Shown: one piece after another, positions 46,401 through 48,647 of the stretch
Layout: each line of letters starts with the position of its first letter
Numbering within the stretch: the stretch's first letter is position 1
Source: Aphrocallistes beatrix
Taxonomy: Eukaryota; Porifera; Hexactinellida; Sceptrulophora; Aphrocallistidae
Length of the DNA stretch: 64,000 nt
Direction: 5' to 3'
Assembly (NCBI GenBank): GCA_963281255.1
Contig: OY725488.1
Coordinates: forward strand, 9,273,524 to 9,337,523
Position numbers and translations under genes: made by a program
The notes under the pieces: generated by a model
What the model saw: the letters and a program-made list of their open reading frames with translations, nothing else
Told to the model about the DNA's origin: nothing
Databases searched by the model: none

Positions 46401-48413
46401 TTAAAATATGAATATATACTCATAAAAACCGGAAGTGATGATATTTTGCGAAAAAATGATGACGGTTCACATCTACACCATAAAGAGATCATACGTGCGA
46501 AATTTGGTAAAATTCGGACTGTTAGATTTCGCAGTAGCTCGCGTACGGACATACATACATACATAGGCGCCGAACCCGGGGGGGCTGGGGGGGGCTCGAG
46601 CCCCCCCTGGAACCCCGAATTTGTCCTTAGATTTCGAAAAGTTCGGCGCCCCTGCATACATATATACATACATACATACGGACGGACGAGATACTCCATC
46701 CATGCCATAAGGGCATCTCCCTATAGGAGCTGCACTAAAAATGATACATTTTTTAGTTTCCTTCCTTTATTCTGCGATCCCTGCCAGATGATATGCCACC
46801 CCTATGCGACCCCTGATGAAAACAACTAGCGCCGCCCCTGAGTAGGACTAACGCCAACATCTGAAAAAGTAGGACTAATGCCAATTTTAGGAATAGGACT
46901 AACGCCTACATCTGAAAAAAGTAGGACTAATGCCAATTTAGGAGTAGGACTAACGTCTACAAGTCAGAATTAGGACTAACGTCTACATGCGGAGTAGGAC
47001 TAACGACGCACCCCCCCCCTAAAATCGCTAACCATGCAGAAAGACCTTAAGAATGTATTGTCAGTATAAATGACATGGTGTCAAAGTGCACATACCCGTT
47101 GCTAAAAATACATAGGGCATTCCAAAAGTTCTCGTCCCAAATCTGTATCTCAAATGAGAGTGAAAATAGGATATTATCGATTTGTCCATTGTATTCCTTA
47201 GGGGATCAGCTTTCAATTTGTATATTGGTTTATTTTAAAAGGACAATTATTGTGGTTCCTATATTAGATTTTTGTGCATCGGTTTAGGGTAGTGTCGAAA
47301 AGTTGGAATCTCCCCATTGAAAATGGCTTAAAACTAAATTTGGAGAATAAAAGTTGTGAAAATCGTAGAATAAGGTCATTAAAAGGTGAAATAATTAAGA
47401 ATCAATGTGAAAAAGTATCGGGAGGTGTTCAATAGTATTGCTCATGTTGAAAAAATATCATGCCACTTTTAGTGGATTTTTGTCGCCACTCAAAAAGTGG
47501 GACAAAAATGGTCGTAAACCACTTCTAAACACAATTATTCCCTCAGCCTCAAACTATAATACTTCAGAGAATTAAATCTATATGTTAGTTGATGCGTAGA
47601 ATTGGATGGCGGGATCAGTTTTAATCTAAATCTGCTCAGAACTGAAATATATCAAAGGGAACCCCAAAAATCACGTTCAAAGGCAGTGCCCTAAACCGAT
47701 GCACAAAAATCTAATATAGGAACCGCAATAATTGTCCTTTTAAAATAAACCAATATATAAATTGGAAGCTGATCCCTTAAGGAATACAATGGACAAATCG
47801 GAAATATCCTATTTTCACTCTCATTTGAAATACAGATTTGGGACGAGAACTTTTGGAATGCCCTATGTATAATAAATTATCATTTTATCATGCAATAGGC
47901 TTTATTTAGACGAATTGACCTGTTTTAAGACCACTTTCAAGCGTTATTAATGCTTGAATAGTTCAAATGCCTTCAGCCTCATCCTTGGTTAAGATTAGTT
48001 CTTTGATAGTAGATGTTCACAATAATAAACTCGATTTGGTGAACGTGAATCAATGGAACGAGTGCGTACATAAAGTATGAGCATACCTGCACAGGAGTAG
48101 CATCAGGGCCTCTGTCCACATCCTGCACTCTCATGTCCCAAATAATGACAGAACAACCAACAGCTGAGACCTCTGCATCCGCCGACACAACCCATCGTTT
48201 GTCCGGACTGACTGCCAGACAGGTGATCTCGTTCCTGTGTCCCTGTAGCAGTCGCTCCCTCTCTGTGTGGCACTCGTACCATACCGCAGTGTTGGAACAG
48301 CTGTAGAGGACGGCCGTCCTCTTCTCATGTACAGTCATGTTGTGGACTGGCACCTGGCTGTTCAGACCATAGGCCCAGGACAGAGATAGACTGTGGGCGT
48401 CATCGGAACTCAT
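7297..48413 (-). CDS. CFAP251: CFAP251/WDR66, ciliary WD-repeat protein, 8 exons
   Basis: Cilia- and flagella-associated protein 251, by family knowledge a subunit of the calmodulin- and spoke-associated complex at radial spoke 3 of motile axonemes. Exons in transcript order: 48413-48087, 12774-12568, 12514-11992, 11654-11178, 9896-9412, 9045-8794, 8196-7854, 7427-7297. All seven introns are GT-AG, phases agree throughout, and the spliced length is 2745 nt (914 residues). WD-type strands appear in order (VIIWDM, LSLWEW, ILVWTS, KVWDYT, LYVLDA, LLIRYDL, CVFQW), followed by the C-terminal helical EF-hand-like region. It is shorter than the human protein (about 1,149 residues) because the acidic N-terminal extension is absent. 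Intron 1 spans 48086-12775 (35.3 kb) and carries the antisense ICMT-like gene array. Confidence 0.93.
7497..7649. mobile_element. hAT-type MITE in CFAP251 intron 7
   Basis: Ends CAGCGGTTTTCAACCT and AGGTTGGGAACTGCTG are inverted. The flanks GATTAGGG and CATTAGGA resemble an aged 8-bp target duplication. Inside is a tandem TGTGGATCCCC(T/G)ATAGCAATT repeat. Confidence 0.75.
7854..8196 (-). CDS. CFAP251: CFAP251 exon 7 (EF-hand-like region)
   Basis: The acceptor TGTAG|GTTAGT is the only nearby one that keeps phase 0 with exon 6 and gives the family-like sequence REVSTTILAEQIPNVIRALG. The exon carries the signature FSEYVETG and the C-terminal LxDCLATVLG. The donor G|GTTAGT at 7853 creates an apparent in-frame stop if the intron is not recognised, so a gene finder could end the protein here. 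Confidence 0.92.
8794..9045 (-). CDS. CFAP251: CFAP251 exon 6
   Basis: Encodes the last WD strand (GEDCCVFQWRAN) and the linker TDMAPFYELLEGG...EFYREMEEQFYYAQLKSQG, a very conserved CFAP251 block. The acceptor is GTATAG|GTGGTG and the donor is GAG|GTTGCT. Confidence 0.92.
9108..9247. repeat. Short tandem repeat in CFAP251 intron 5
   Basis: Three near-perfect units of about 23 bp (TTCTGATCAAAATTCTATGTA) plus diverged flanking units. Confidence 0.8.
9412..9896 (-). CDS. CFAP251: CFAP251 exon 5
   Basis: Encodes AKYRSHYKPIVDLMF, GWDRLLIRYDL, YPPLSKESFFLVANNQFKL and VLGPAYGDP, all strongly family-like. The acceptor is CTCTAG|CTAAG (phase 1) and the donor is CAG|GTGAGA. Confidence 0.93.
9934..10160 (+). 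repeat. (GTTT)n microsatellite at a Helentron-like 5' end
   Basis: About 225 bases of TTTG/TTTTG tandem repeat, followed by ATTGATTGAGGAACTGGGAGG, which resembles the 5' region of the elements at 13842 and 39201. Similarity continues to about 10310 (CGCCGAGATAGGTGACA). The repeat is therefore an expanded version of the GTTTG run inside that family. Long cysteine- and phenylalanine-rich frames across it are artefacts. Confidence 0.8.
10482..10846. mobile_element. hAT-type element with perfect 8-bp TSD
   Basis: Ends CATAGGCGTAACT and AGTTACGCCTATG are inverted and flanked on both sides by CCTAAAGG (10474-10481 and 10847-10854). It contains another hAT MITE, so this is a nested insertion within CFAP251 intron 4. 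Confidence 0.88.
10606..10810. mobile_element. Nested hAT MITE (GGGTTTATCTAGG family)
   Basis: 205-bp element from CAGGGGTTTATCTAGG to CCTAGATAAACCCATG, flanked by CACGCTAC at 10598-10605 and 10811-10818. It is the best-preserved copy of a family also seen at 866, 31175, 35090 and, truncated, near 37442 and 41562. Confidence 0.9.
11178..11654 (-). CDS. CFAP251: CFAP251 exon 4
   Basis: Encodes GTMDSELVHV, HPSQDLVAMGGYSGKLKVWD, LTDGSLYVLDAI and VVFSPDNSYLALCDAD: two to three WD blades. The acceptor is CTGCAG|GG (phase 1) and the donor is CTAG|GTAAGA. Confidence 0.93.
11761..11918. mobile_element. pogo/Tigger-like MITE in CFAP251 intron 3
   Basis: Inverted ends TACAGTCCACTCCGCTTAAT and ATTAAGCGGAGTCGACTGTA with TA at both borders. 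A related, longer copy is at 39989-40252. Confidence 0.8.
11992..12514 (-). CDS. CFAP251: CFAP251 exon 3
   Basis: Encodes VLFNKEDNGQLVCTGRSEV, SEGNILVWTSP, LGNARGEVSFLDAEL and ends SKFLVPSFMAG. The acceptor is CTTCCAG|GTT and the donor is GCGG|GTTAGT (phase 1). The intron between exons 3 and 2 is only 53 bases. Confidence 0.92.
12568..12774 (-). CDS. CFAP251: CFAP251 exon 2
   Basis: Encodes ILYEPLYGGCTSVDLSSDARF and VLSLWEWSLEEPAPLHSIPL. It joins exon 1 in phase 0 across the 35.3-kb intron, giving TPVQ-ILYEP. The acceptor is ATTCAG|ATT and the donor is CAG|GTAGGC. Confidence 0.9.
12900..13680. mobile_element. Helentron-like family 2 fragments
   Basis: Two partial elements share GACGTCATAATTCCATGATGAG, GCCAAAAATCAGCTTTCTG and TTCTTCAATCAATTCGT. 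From about 13085 there is a 5'-type end (CCTTACTATTAAAACTCGAT) followed by hairpins (GGACACTTTGTGTCC; AGGCGCCCTGCGGGCGCCT). Related pieces are at 39020-39180, 41738-41990, 51895-52255 and upstream of the ICMT-like genes. Confidence 0.65.
13842..14622 (+). mobile_element. Helentron-like family 1 element
   Basis: A 0.78-kb non-coding element from TCTTATATATTAAAACTCT to CGAAGCGCGCTTGT. After the 5' end come a (GTTTG)n run and CCGAATTGATTGAAGAATTGG. Near the 3' end lies the stem GCAGACAC/GTGTCTGC, then AAGCGCGCTT. The start with TC and the 3' hairpins recall Helitron-type elements, but the canonical CTRR end is absent, so the assignment is tentative. A near-complete sister copy is at 39201-39975. 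Confidence 0.7.
14623..14892 (-). mobile_element. Inverted partial family-1 element
   Basis: The reverse complement of the 5' part of the preceding element, ending GAGTTTTAATATATAAGATA. The two lie back to back, making an inverted pair. Confidence 0.75.
14893..15560. other. Intronic AT-rich stretch upstream of ICMT-like copy 1
   Basis: No gene is recognised. About 14990-15110 resembles the CATGCCAACTTGAGCCATG MITE also seen near 48570. Just before the copy-1 ATG, TTCTGTTCAG could be a splice acceptor for a 5' UTR exon, but this is not demonstrable. Confidence 0.4.
15561..16163 (+). CDS. ICMT-like membrane methyltransferase, copy 1
   Basis: 200-residue intronless protein of the isoprenylcysteine carboxyl methyltransferase/PEMT-like family, members of which use S-adenosylmethionine to methylate C-terminal prenylcysteine or related membrane substrates. 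Seen here: about five hydrophobic segments (near residues 8-21, 46-69, 82-98, 134-150, 152-168), the family signature GLYSYIMHPSYL (HPSY at 133-136) and the C-terminal block EEKALLAGFGEEFEEYR...LPFIY. The length is close to short prokaryotic ICMTs (about 195) rather than animal ICMT (about 284), so the substrate is uncertain. This is the most divergent intact copy (TELKNPNKLD, 41-80 unlike the others), yet residues 87-136 are almost identical at DNA level to the rest. It lies antisense in CFAP251 intron 1. Confidence 0.85.
   Translation: MDYTAPFRMFASTISLIMFLTELKNPNKLDKTAQESNKNSFEFKNLYLVFFAYQGCVIFNYIWLWNVILYGEELAIEQLSSNALVLVGLVICVVGKYFRARAKKELGKFFTYEVGVSEEQKLIKTGLYSYIMHPSYLALIVMGLGICMIYSSIVLWVIYIVHSLGLTMRTPKEEKALLAGFGEEFEEYRSKRWRMLPFIY
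16164..16590. other. Spacer between ICMT-like copy 1 and the satellite
   Basis: AT-rich and without a gene. It contains the 20-bp palindrome ACATCTACCATGGTAGATGT near 16345. The Helentron-like 5' end expected before the array is not present here. Confidence 0.5.
16591..23500 (+). repeat. Minisatellite, about 49 units of 141 bp
   Basis: Successive copies of GGCTAGAGACTAGCTTCCAA start at 16728, 16869, 17010, 17151 and so on to 23354, i.e. 47 periods of 141 bp. A partial first unit and a diverged last unit add two more. Most units differ at only a few sites (AAGGGG/ATGGGG, CAGATC/CAAATC, GATTTC/GAATTC), so homogenisation is recent. Each unit has an inverted pair TTTGTTTACTT...AAGTAAACAAA and three TGTTTAC/GTAAACA cores. 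Dispersed older units at 27060, 27770, 29107, 33415 and 37480 show that the array is the expanded internal repeat of a transposon. No coding. Confidence 0.97.
23501..23573 (+). mobile_element. Helentron-like family 1 3' end after the satellite
   Basis: Directly after the last unit come GAATAACTCCAGGCGCTCGC and CGCAGCGCCAGCAAGCGAAG, the same 3' end as the elements at 13842, 33011 and 39201. This ties the satellite to that family. Confidence 0.8.
23574..23988 (+). repeat. Repeat module X, copy 1
   Basis: A 0.4-kb module (GTGGGTCGATTTTTGAAAAT, CATGGAACAACAACCTGCAA, GACGGGAATCGATGCAGAAT) containing the inverted pair GAGTTATGGTGTTTTAA / TTAAAACACCATAACTC. Other copies, complete or partial, start near 24618, 26650, 29464, 31680, 35465 and 37741. 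It usually lies between a Helentron-like 3' end or an ICMT-like gene and the next ICMT-like promoter. Confidence 0.85.
23989..24148 (+). pseudogene. ICMT-like 3' fragment (copy 2)
   Basis: Only the last ~53 codons remain, nearly identical to the C-terminus of the gene at 36683 (RIGFEEKALMAGFGKEFEEY...LLPFIY) and ending at TAA 24146-24148. Module X is fused directly upstream (GTGCAGAGGA|TGGTATATTC), so the start, membrane segments 1-4 and the HPSY motif are missing. It is a deletion product, most simply from unequal recombination between array units. The 3' flank is shared with copy 3. Confidence 0.85.
24294..24447. mobile_element. hAT MITE (CAGTGTTCGAC family), copy 1
   Basis: 154 bp, from CAGTGTTCGACAAATC to TTATCGAGCACTG, flanked by perfect TAGTGAAT duplications (24286-24293, 24448-24455). 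Confidence 0.9.
24618..25060 (+). repeat. Repeat module X, copy 2
   Basis: Same module as at 23574, upstream of ICMT-like copy 3. It continues into GCAGAGGAAATAGAGGAGCG and a block (CAGTATTATTTAGCAAGTAT ... CTACAACATCAATTAAACTC) also present upstream of copies 4 and 7. Confidence 0.85.
25280..25581 (+). promoter_or_regulatory. ICMT-like copy 3 upstream region
   Basis: Contains GATGTCAT...CATGATG and GCCAAAATCAGCTTTCTAGG, which match Helentron-like family 2 in inverted orientation. Then follow a CACGTG E-box (25427-25432), a conserved CAAATTTGCACACTCAGTCA block and TATAATTA about 50 bases before the ATG. The order is shared with copies 6, 8 and 9, although copy 6 has CACGTA. Confidence 0.55.
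25582..26178 (+). CDS. ICMT-like membrane methyltransferase, copy 3
   Basis: 198 residues, intronless, subfamily A (TECRDPNKLDKSAQKSKKS near 21-39). HPSY is at 131-134, the EE pair at 171-172 and the terminal LLPFIY is intact. The second (about 44-66) and last two membrane segments (135-165) differ most from the paralogues, with MWIFHIVHFLGL unique here, while residues 87-134 are encoded by DNA almost identical to every other copy. The start ATG follows the shared CTATCTGATT context and no longer in-frame start is conserved across copies. Confidence 0.85.
   Translation: MGLTLLFRIFASTASLIMFVTECRDPNKLDKSAQKSKKSINFKILYSMLLVCICSLSFNYAWFWKELLFGEEEDILHSSNALVLVGLVICVVGKYFRGRAKKELGKFFTYEVGVSEEQKLIKTGLYSYIMHPSYLAMFMVCLGVCIIYSSKVMWIFHIVHFLGLINRIGVEEKVLLAGFGKEFEEYRSKRWRLLPFIY
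26325..26478. mobile_element. hAT MITE (CAGTGTTCGAC family), copy 2
   Basis: Same element and same TAGTGAAT flanks as 24294-24447, so it was copied with the ICMT-like 3' flank as part of a segmental duplication rather than inserted independently. Confidence 0.9.
26650..27310. repeat. Composite of module X, satellite-unit and inverted family-1 pieces
   Basis: 26650-26962 is a diverged module X. 26965-27165 holds inverted, degenerate 141-bp units (TTTACTTTATGTATCTATTG, CATGTCAACCGTTG). 27180-27300 is an inverted family-1 internal segment (ATAGAATCGTGTGATTCGCA). No gene. Confidence 0.7.
27373..27573. mobile_element. hAT MITE (CAGTGTTCGAC family), diverged copy 3
   Basis: Ends CAGTGTTCGACAAATCTG and TTATCGAGCACTG are kept. 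The interior has an extra tandem GAGGTACTAGTCTATA. It lies in a third, more diverged copy of the ICMT-like 3' flank, although no ICMT coding sequence is left beside it. Confidence 0.75.
27770..28039 (+). repeat. Dispersed 141-bp satellite units
   Basis: Two diverged units (GCTAGAGACTAGCTTCCAAC, then AACTTGCTTTCAACTGTTGA), interrupted at about 28040 by a foldback element. The remaining unit resumes at 29107. Confidence 0.85.
28040..29106. mobile_element. Foldback element, about 1.07 kb
   Basis: Nearly the whole element is one inverted repeat. The left arm runs from CATAGCCTACTATAATAAGG to the centre near 28570 and the right arm returns to CCTTATATACAGTAGGCT. Shared blocks include GATATAACCCCAACTGACC and TAACCCATTCACATCTCAGT. 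It splits a 141-bp unit, so it inserted after the unit was present. A related element is at 58876-59883. No coding. Confidence 0.92.
29107..29463 (+). mobile_element. Satellite units plus family-1 3' end
   Basis: One to two diverged 141-bp units run into GCGCTCGCAGACCCAGTGTC and AAGCGAAGCGCGCTTGTA, the same unit-to-3'-end junction as after the large array. Module X follows at 29464-29915. Confidence 0.82.
29464..29915 (+). repeat. Repeat module X, copy upstream of ICMT-like 4
   Basis: Carries the GAGTTATG.TGTTTTA / TTAAAACACCATAACTC inverted pair and runs into the same GAGGAGCGTGGATGTTTAGA block as at 25030. Confidence 0.8.
30418..31014 (+). CDS. ICMT-like membrane methyltransferase, copy 4
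   Basis: 198 residues, intronless, subfamily B: VEEFRNPNKLDKSAQKSRKS near 20-39 replaces the TECR version, and residues 45-61 read YCIHLTCTCSLSFNCAW. HPSY (131-134), the EE pair and LLPFIY are intact. The C-terminal membrane part (SSIVLWVIQIIYFLGL) matches copies 5 and 8. The upstream sequence shares TTTCAAATTTGCACAC and TATAATTACCTG with the other copies but lacks the E-box. Confidence 0.85.
   Translation: MELTIMFRIFASTVSLILFVEEFRNPNKLDKSAQKSRKSLNFKILYCIHLTCTCSLSFNCAWFWKKLIFGEEEDILHSSNALLLVGLVICVVGKYFRGRAKKELGKFFTYEVGVSEEQKLIKTGLYSYIMHPSYLSLMMVCLGICIIHSSIVLWVIQIIYFLGLINRIGVEEKVLLAGFGKEFEEYRSKRWRLLPFIY
31145..31490. mobile_element. Mariner/Tigger-like element split by a hAT MITE
   Basis: Ends ACAGTAGAACCTCTAAATAC and GTATTTACGAAGTTCTACAGT are inverted. 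The interior is occupied by the MITE at 31175-31374. Equivalent nests follow ICMT-like copies 5, 6 (truncated) and 8 (truncated). Confidence 0.7.
31175..31374. mobile_element. hAT MITE downstream of ICMT-like copy 4
   Basis: CATGGGTTTACCTAGG to CCTAGATAAACCCGTG, with CAGCTGAC on both sides (31167-31174, 31375-31382). The copy after ICMT-like 5 has the same target duplication, so it predates that gene duplication. Confidence 0.9.
31491..33010. other. Gene-free spacer with orphan ICMT-type promoter
   Basis: 31680-31940 is a partial module X (AGTCGATTTTGAAACTTTC, GACGGGAATCGATGCAGGTT). 32235-32420 repeats the ICMT-like upstream region: GGCGTCATAATTTCATGATG, GCCAAAATCAGCTTTCTATG, GACATCGGATCAGTATCACA, AATTTGCACA. 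No ICMT reading frame follows; unrelated sequence replaces it. 32930-33005 is an inverted piece of the block normally found upstream of copies 3 and 4. Confidence 0.65.
33011..33932 (+). mobile_element. Helentron-like family 1 element containing satellite units
   Basis: It has the family 5' end (TCTTATATATTAAAATGC, poly-T, GTTTG, CCGAATTGATTGAAGAATTG), two to three 141-bp-type units (about 33415-33810) and the family 3' end (GGACACACAGTGTCC, CGCAGCGCAAGCAAGCGAAG). This single copy shows that the 141-bp unit is the internal repeat of the family. Confidence 0.82.
34332..34928 (+). CDS. ICMT-like membrane methyltransferase, copy 5
   Basis: 198 residues, intronless, subfamily B, very close to copy 4. 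Differences include RNLNKLD for RNPNKLD, EEQGILHNRNA for EEEDILHSSNA, an Ala in place of Val just before GLVICVVGK and EGYRS for EEYRS near the C-terminus. HPSY and LLPFIY are intact. The changes at otherwise invariant sites suggest relaxed constraint or a newer role. Its upstream region lacks the E-box block and keeps only the ATCTGATCATGG start context. Confidence 0.83.
   Translation: MGLTLLLRILASTVSLILFVEEFRNLNKLDKSAQKSRKSLNFKILYCIHLTCTCNLSFNCAWFWKELIFGEEQGILHNRNALLLAGLVICVVGKYFRGRAKKELGKFFTYEVGVSEEQKLIKTGLYSYIMHPSYLSLIMVCLGICIIHSSIVLWVIQIIYFLGLINRIGVEEKVLLAGFGKEFEGYRSKRWRLLPFIY
35090..35288. mobile_element. hAT MITE downstream of ICMT-like copy 5
   Basis: Same element and same CAGCTGAC flanks as 31175-31374. 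The surrounding mariner-like ends are also present. A partial module X follows at 35465-35725. Confidence 0.88.
36081..36441. mobile_element. TA-flanked MITE inserted in ICMT-like copy 6 upstream region
   Basis: TACCGTATTGCTTCGAATAA to TTATTCAGGGAAATACGGTA, same family as 2489-2785. It splits the conserved GGTTATGCCAAAATCAGC of the ICMT-like upstream block, about 240 bases before the copy 6 ATG. Confidence 0.85.
36683..37279 (+). CDS. ICMT-like membrane methyltransferase, copy 6
   Basis: 198 residues, intronless, subfamily A (TECRHPNKLDKSAQKSKATLDF). Core, HPSY and LLPFIY are intact. Residues 135-152 (GISMMGLGICMIYSSIV) resemble copies 1 and 9 rather than copy 8, although the rest is closest to copy 8, a mosaic pattern expected from gene conversion. 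The upstream region has CACGTA where others have CACGTG, and carries a MITE insertion. Confidence 0.85.
   Translation: MDITLLFRIFASTVSLILFVTECRHPNKLDKSAQKSKATLDFKILYVMLLACTCSLSFNYAWFWKELIFGEEEDILHSSNALVLVGLVICVVGKYFRARAKKELGKFFTYEVGVSEEQKLIKTGLYSYIMHPSYLGISMMGLGICMIYSSIVLWVLQIIYFLGLINRIGFEEKALMAGFGKEFEEYRSKRWRLLPFIY
37480..37738 (+). mobile_element. Satellite unit plus family-1 3' end
   Basis: One diverged 141-bp unit follows a truncated hAT MITE (37442-37475) and runs into GGCGCTCGCAGACCCAGTGT and AAGCGAAGCGCGCTTGTAAC. Module X follows at 37741-38200. Confidence 0.8.
37741..38200 (+). repeat. Repeat module X, copy upstream of ICMT-like 7
   Basis: Same module and orientation as at 23574. 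It continues into the GAGGAGCGTGGATGTTTAGA block. Confidence 0.85.
38647..39024 (+). pseudogene. ICMT-like copy 7, truncated after residue ~123
   Basis: Subfamily B start, residues 1-123 collinear with copies 4 and 5 (one change in the core, RANKELG for RAKKELG). After GAGGAACAGAAACTGATCAAGACA the sequence switches to TTCTATTAAAATTTCAGCC of Helentron-like family 2, giving a stop two codons later. GLYSYIMHPSYL and the whole C-terminal half are lost, so no active methyltransferase is expected. The clean junction with a transposon suggests truncation by insertion or recombination. Confidence 0.85.
39201..39975 (+). mobile_element. Helentron-like family 1 element, near-complete
   Basis: TCTTATATATTAAAACTCC to GAAGCGCGCTTGTA, collinear with 13842-14622. 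It contains no 141-bp units. It ends with the stem GCGGACAC/GTGTCCGC and lies within TA-rich DNA. Confidence 0.75.
39989..40252. mobile_element. pogo/Tigger-like MITE, longer copy
   Basis: Begins TACAGTCGACTCCGCTTAAT, has internal CCGCTTAATCGGGTCA repeats and ends GGTTTTCGGAGGTGAACTGT. It abuts the preceding element in a TA run. Confidence 0.65.
40801..41397 (+). CDS. ICMT-like membrane methyltransferase, copy 8
   Basis: 198 residues, intronless, subfamily A. The N-terminal half is almost the same as copy 6, while residues 135-165 (SLIMVCLGVCIIYSSIVLWVIQIIYFLGL) follow the copy 4/5 pattern: another mosaic. HPSY, EE and LLPFIY are intact. The upstream region carries the CACGTG E-box (40628-40633) and GTATAATTACTTG about 50 bases before ATG. 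Confidence 0.85.
   Translation: MDLTSLFRIFASTASLILFVTECRHPNKLDKSAQKSKATLDFKILYAMLLACTCSLSFNYAWFWKELLFGEEEDILHSSNALVLVGLVICIVGKYFRGRAKKELGKFFTYEVGVSEEQKLIKTGLYSYIMHPSYLSLIMVCLGVCIIYSSIVLWVIQIIYFLGLINRIGFEEKALMAGFGKEFEEYRSKRWRLLPFIY
41398..42174. other. Spacer after ICMT-like copy 8
   Basis: Holds a truncated mariner-like/hAT nest (41540-41665), a Helentron-like family 2 end with hairpins (41738-41990; AGGCGCCCTTGGGCGCCT) and the start of the copy 9 upstream block (GTGACGTCATAATTTCGTGA). No gene. Confidence 0.65.
42175..43826. mobile_element. Foldback element with ~450-bp arms, splits copy 9 promoter
   Basis: TATGGGTGTTACTTTAGCAG at the left is mirrored by CTAAAGTAACACCCATA at the right, and the arms match to about 42600/43370. 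Flanking TAGAAAA is repeated on both sides, a likely target duplication. The element sits between the family-2-like part and the E-box part of the copy 9 upstream region. The middle (42600-43370) has no recognisable transposase. Confidence 0.85.
43852..43857 (+). promoter_or_regulatory. E-box upstream of ICMT-like copy 9
   Basis: CACGTG in GGATCAGTATATCACGTGTT, matching the position of the E-box in copies 3 and 8. A TATATATA stretch at about 43922 lies closer to the ATG. Confidence 0.5.
43981..44580 (+). CDS. ICMT-like membrane methyltransferase, copy 9
   Basis: 199-residue intronless frame, subfamily A at the N-terminus (TECRDPNKLDKSAQKSKATLEF). The start chosen is the ATG in CTGATTATGGACC, aligned with the other copies; an ATG at 43954 would add nine residues that no paralogue has. 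The C-terminal 45 residues are the most diverged in the array (VTFAIFSFGTVYRIVLVEEVALRKSFGEEYEEYRAQRWRLIPFIY region) and more GC-rich, yet keep the E..L..FG.EYEEYR pattern and IPFIY. HPSY is intact. It is the array member nearest CFAP251 exon 1. Confidence 0.84.
   Translation: MDLTSLFRIFASTASLIMFVTECRDPNKLDKSAQKSKATLEFKILYSILLTCTCSLSFNYVWFWKELIFGEEEDILHSSNALVLVGLVICVVGKYFRARAKKELGKFFTYEVGVSEEQKLIKTGLYSYIMHPSYLGMFMVCLGVSMIYSSKVLYVTFAIFSFGTVYRIVLVEEVALRKSFGEEYEEYRAQRWRLIPFIY
45282..47016. mobile_element. TIR element with TAGTCCTAC subrepeats
   Basis: The terminal inverted regions consist of tandem GACGTTAGTCCTA(A/C)T and GGCATTAGTCCTACTTTTT blocks. The outer ends are GGGGCGCGTCGTTAGTCC and GGACTAACGACGCACCCC. 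It is interrupted by a hAT-type element at 45743-46840. Confidence 0.8.
45743..46840. mobile_element. hAT-type element, 1.1 kb, perfect 8-bp TSD
   Basis: CAGTGGCGGCGTTAG to CTAGCGCCGCCCCTG, flanked by AGTAGGAC at 45735-45742 and 46841-46848. It contains three to four diverged tandem units of ~120-160 bp (GGTGTGAAAATAT...CATATGT) at 46020-46420 and a further ~90-bp GC-rich insertion with GGCGCCGAACCCGGGG / TTCGGCGCCCCTG ends near 46563-46652. No transposase frame. Confidence 0.9.
47111..47867. mobile_element. Mariner-like foldback element, TA-flanked
   Basis: CATAGGGCATTCCAAAAGTT is mirrored by AACTTTTGGAATGCCCTATG with TA on both sides. The arms extend about 190 bp. No transposase. Confidence 0.88.
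48087..48413 (-). CDS. CFAP251: CFAP251 exon 1
   Basis: Begins at ATG 48413-48411 (MSSDDAHSLSLSWAYGLNSQ). It continues with HNMTVHEKRTAVLYSCSNTAVW and LLQGHRNEITCLAVSPDKRWVVSADA, which matches the first WD blades of the CFAP251 family, and ends VDRGPDATPVQ with donor CAG|GTATGC. The protein starts almost directly at the propeller; the long acidic extension of vertebrate proteins is not encoded here, though an upstream coding exon cannot be excluded (AG at TAAATAG just before the ATG). Confidence 0.9.
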
Positions 48414-48459
48414 GGAGCTATTTATAGTATACACTGATTATTGGGGCATGCCTAATTTA

Positions 48460-48507
48460 CGGTACGGGACAGAAAAGGTGCCTAATTATTGTGTCATCGG
48501 AACTCAT
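48460..48507 (-). promoter_or_regulatory. Possible uORF before CFAP251
   Basis: A 36-bp segment around the start codon (GTCATCGGAACTCATGGAGC...) is duplicated about 94 bases upstream. The upstream copy has its own ATG at 48507 and reads MSSDDTIIRHLFCPVP before a TAA. If the transcript includes it, it is a 16-codon upstream ORF starting with the same five residues as the real protein. Confidence 0.5.
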
Positions 48508-48647
48508 GGAGCTATTTATAGTATACACTAATTATTGTGTGAGGAATCGCTTGATTTGATTGGTCATTCATACATGCCAACTTGAGCCATGGTAAAGGCG
48601 GGATATGGCGAGACTCGGAAAGGTATTACAGATACAAATCGGGACAT

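Larger units (their letters stand above)
45029..47990. mobile_element. Nested composite of foldback/TIR elements
   Basis: The outer ends AACCATGGATGAGACTGAAG and GGCTTCAGCCTCATCC... are inverted. About 230-bp direct repeats (45064-45280 and 47018-47110, continuing at 47868-47970) surround the element at 45282-47016, and the right one is itself split by 47111-47867. The outer repeat resembles the foldback family at 28040 distantly. No coding. Confidence 0.7.

Noticed and set aside
46367-46829. Overlapping frames of 113 and 145 codons on both strands
   Set aside because: They cross tandem repeats and a GC-rich nested insertion inside a hAT-type element.
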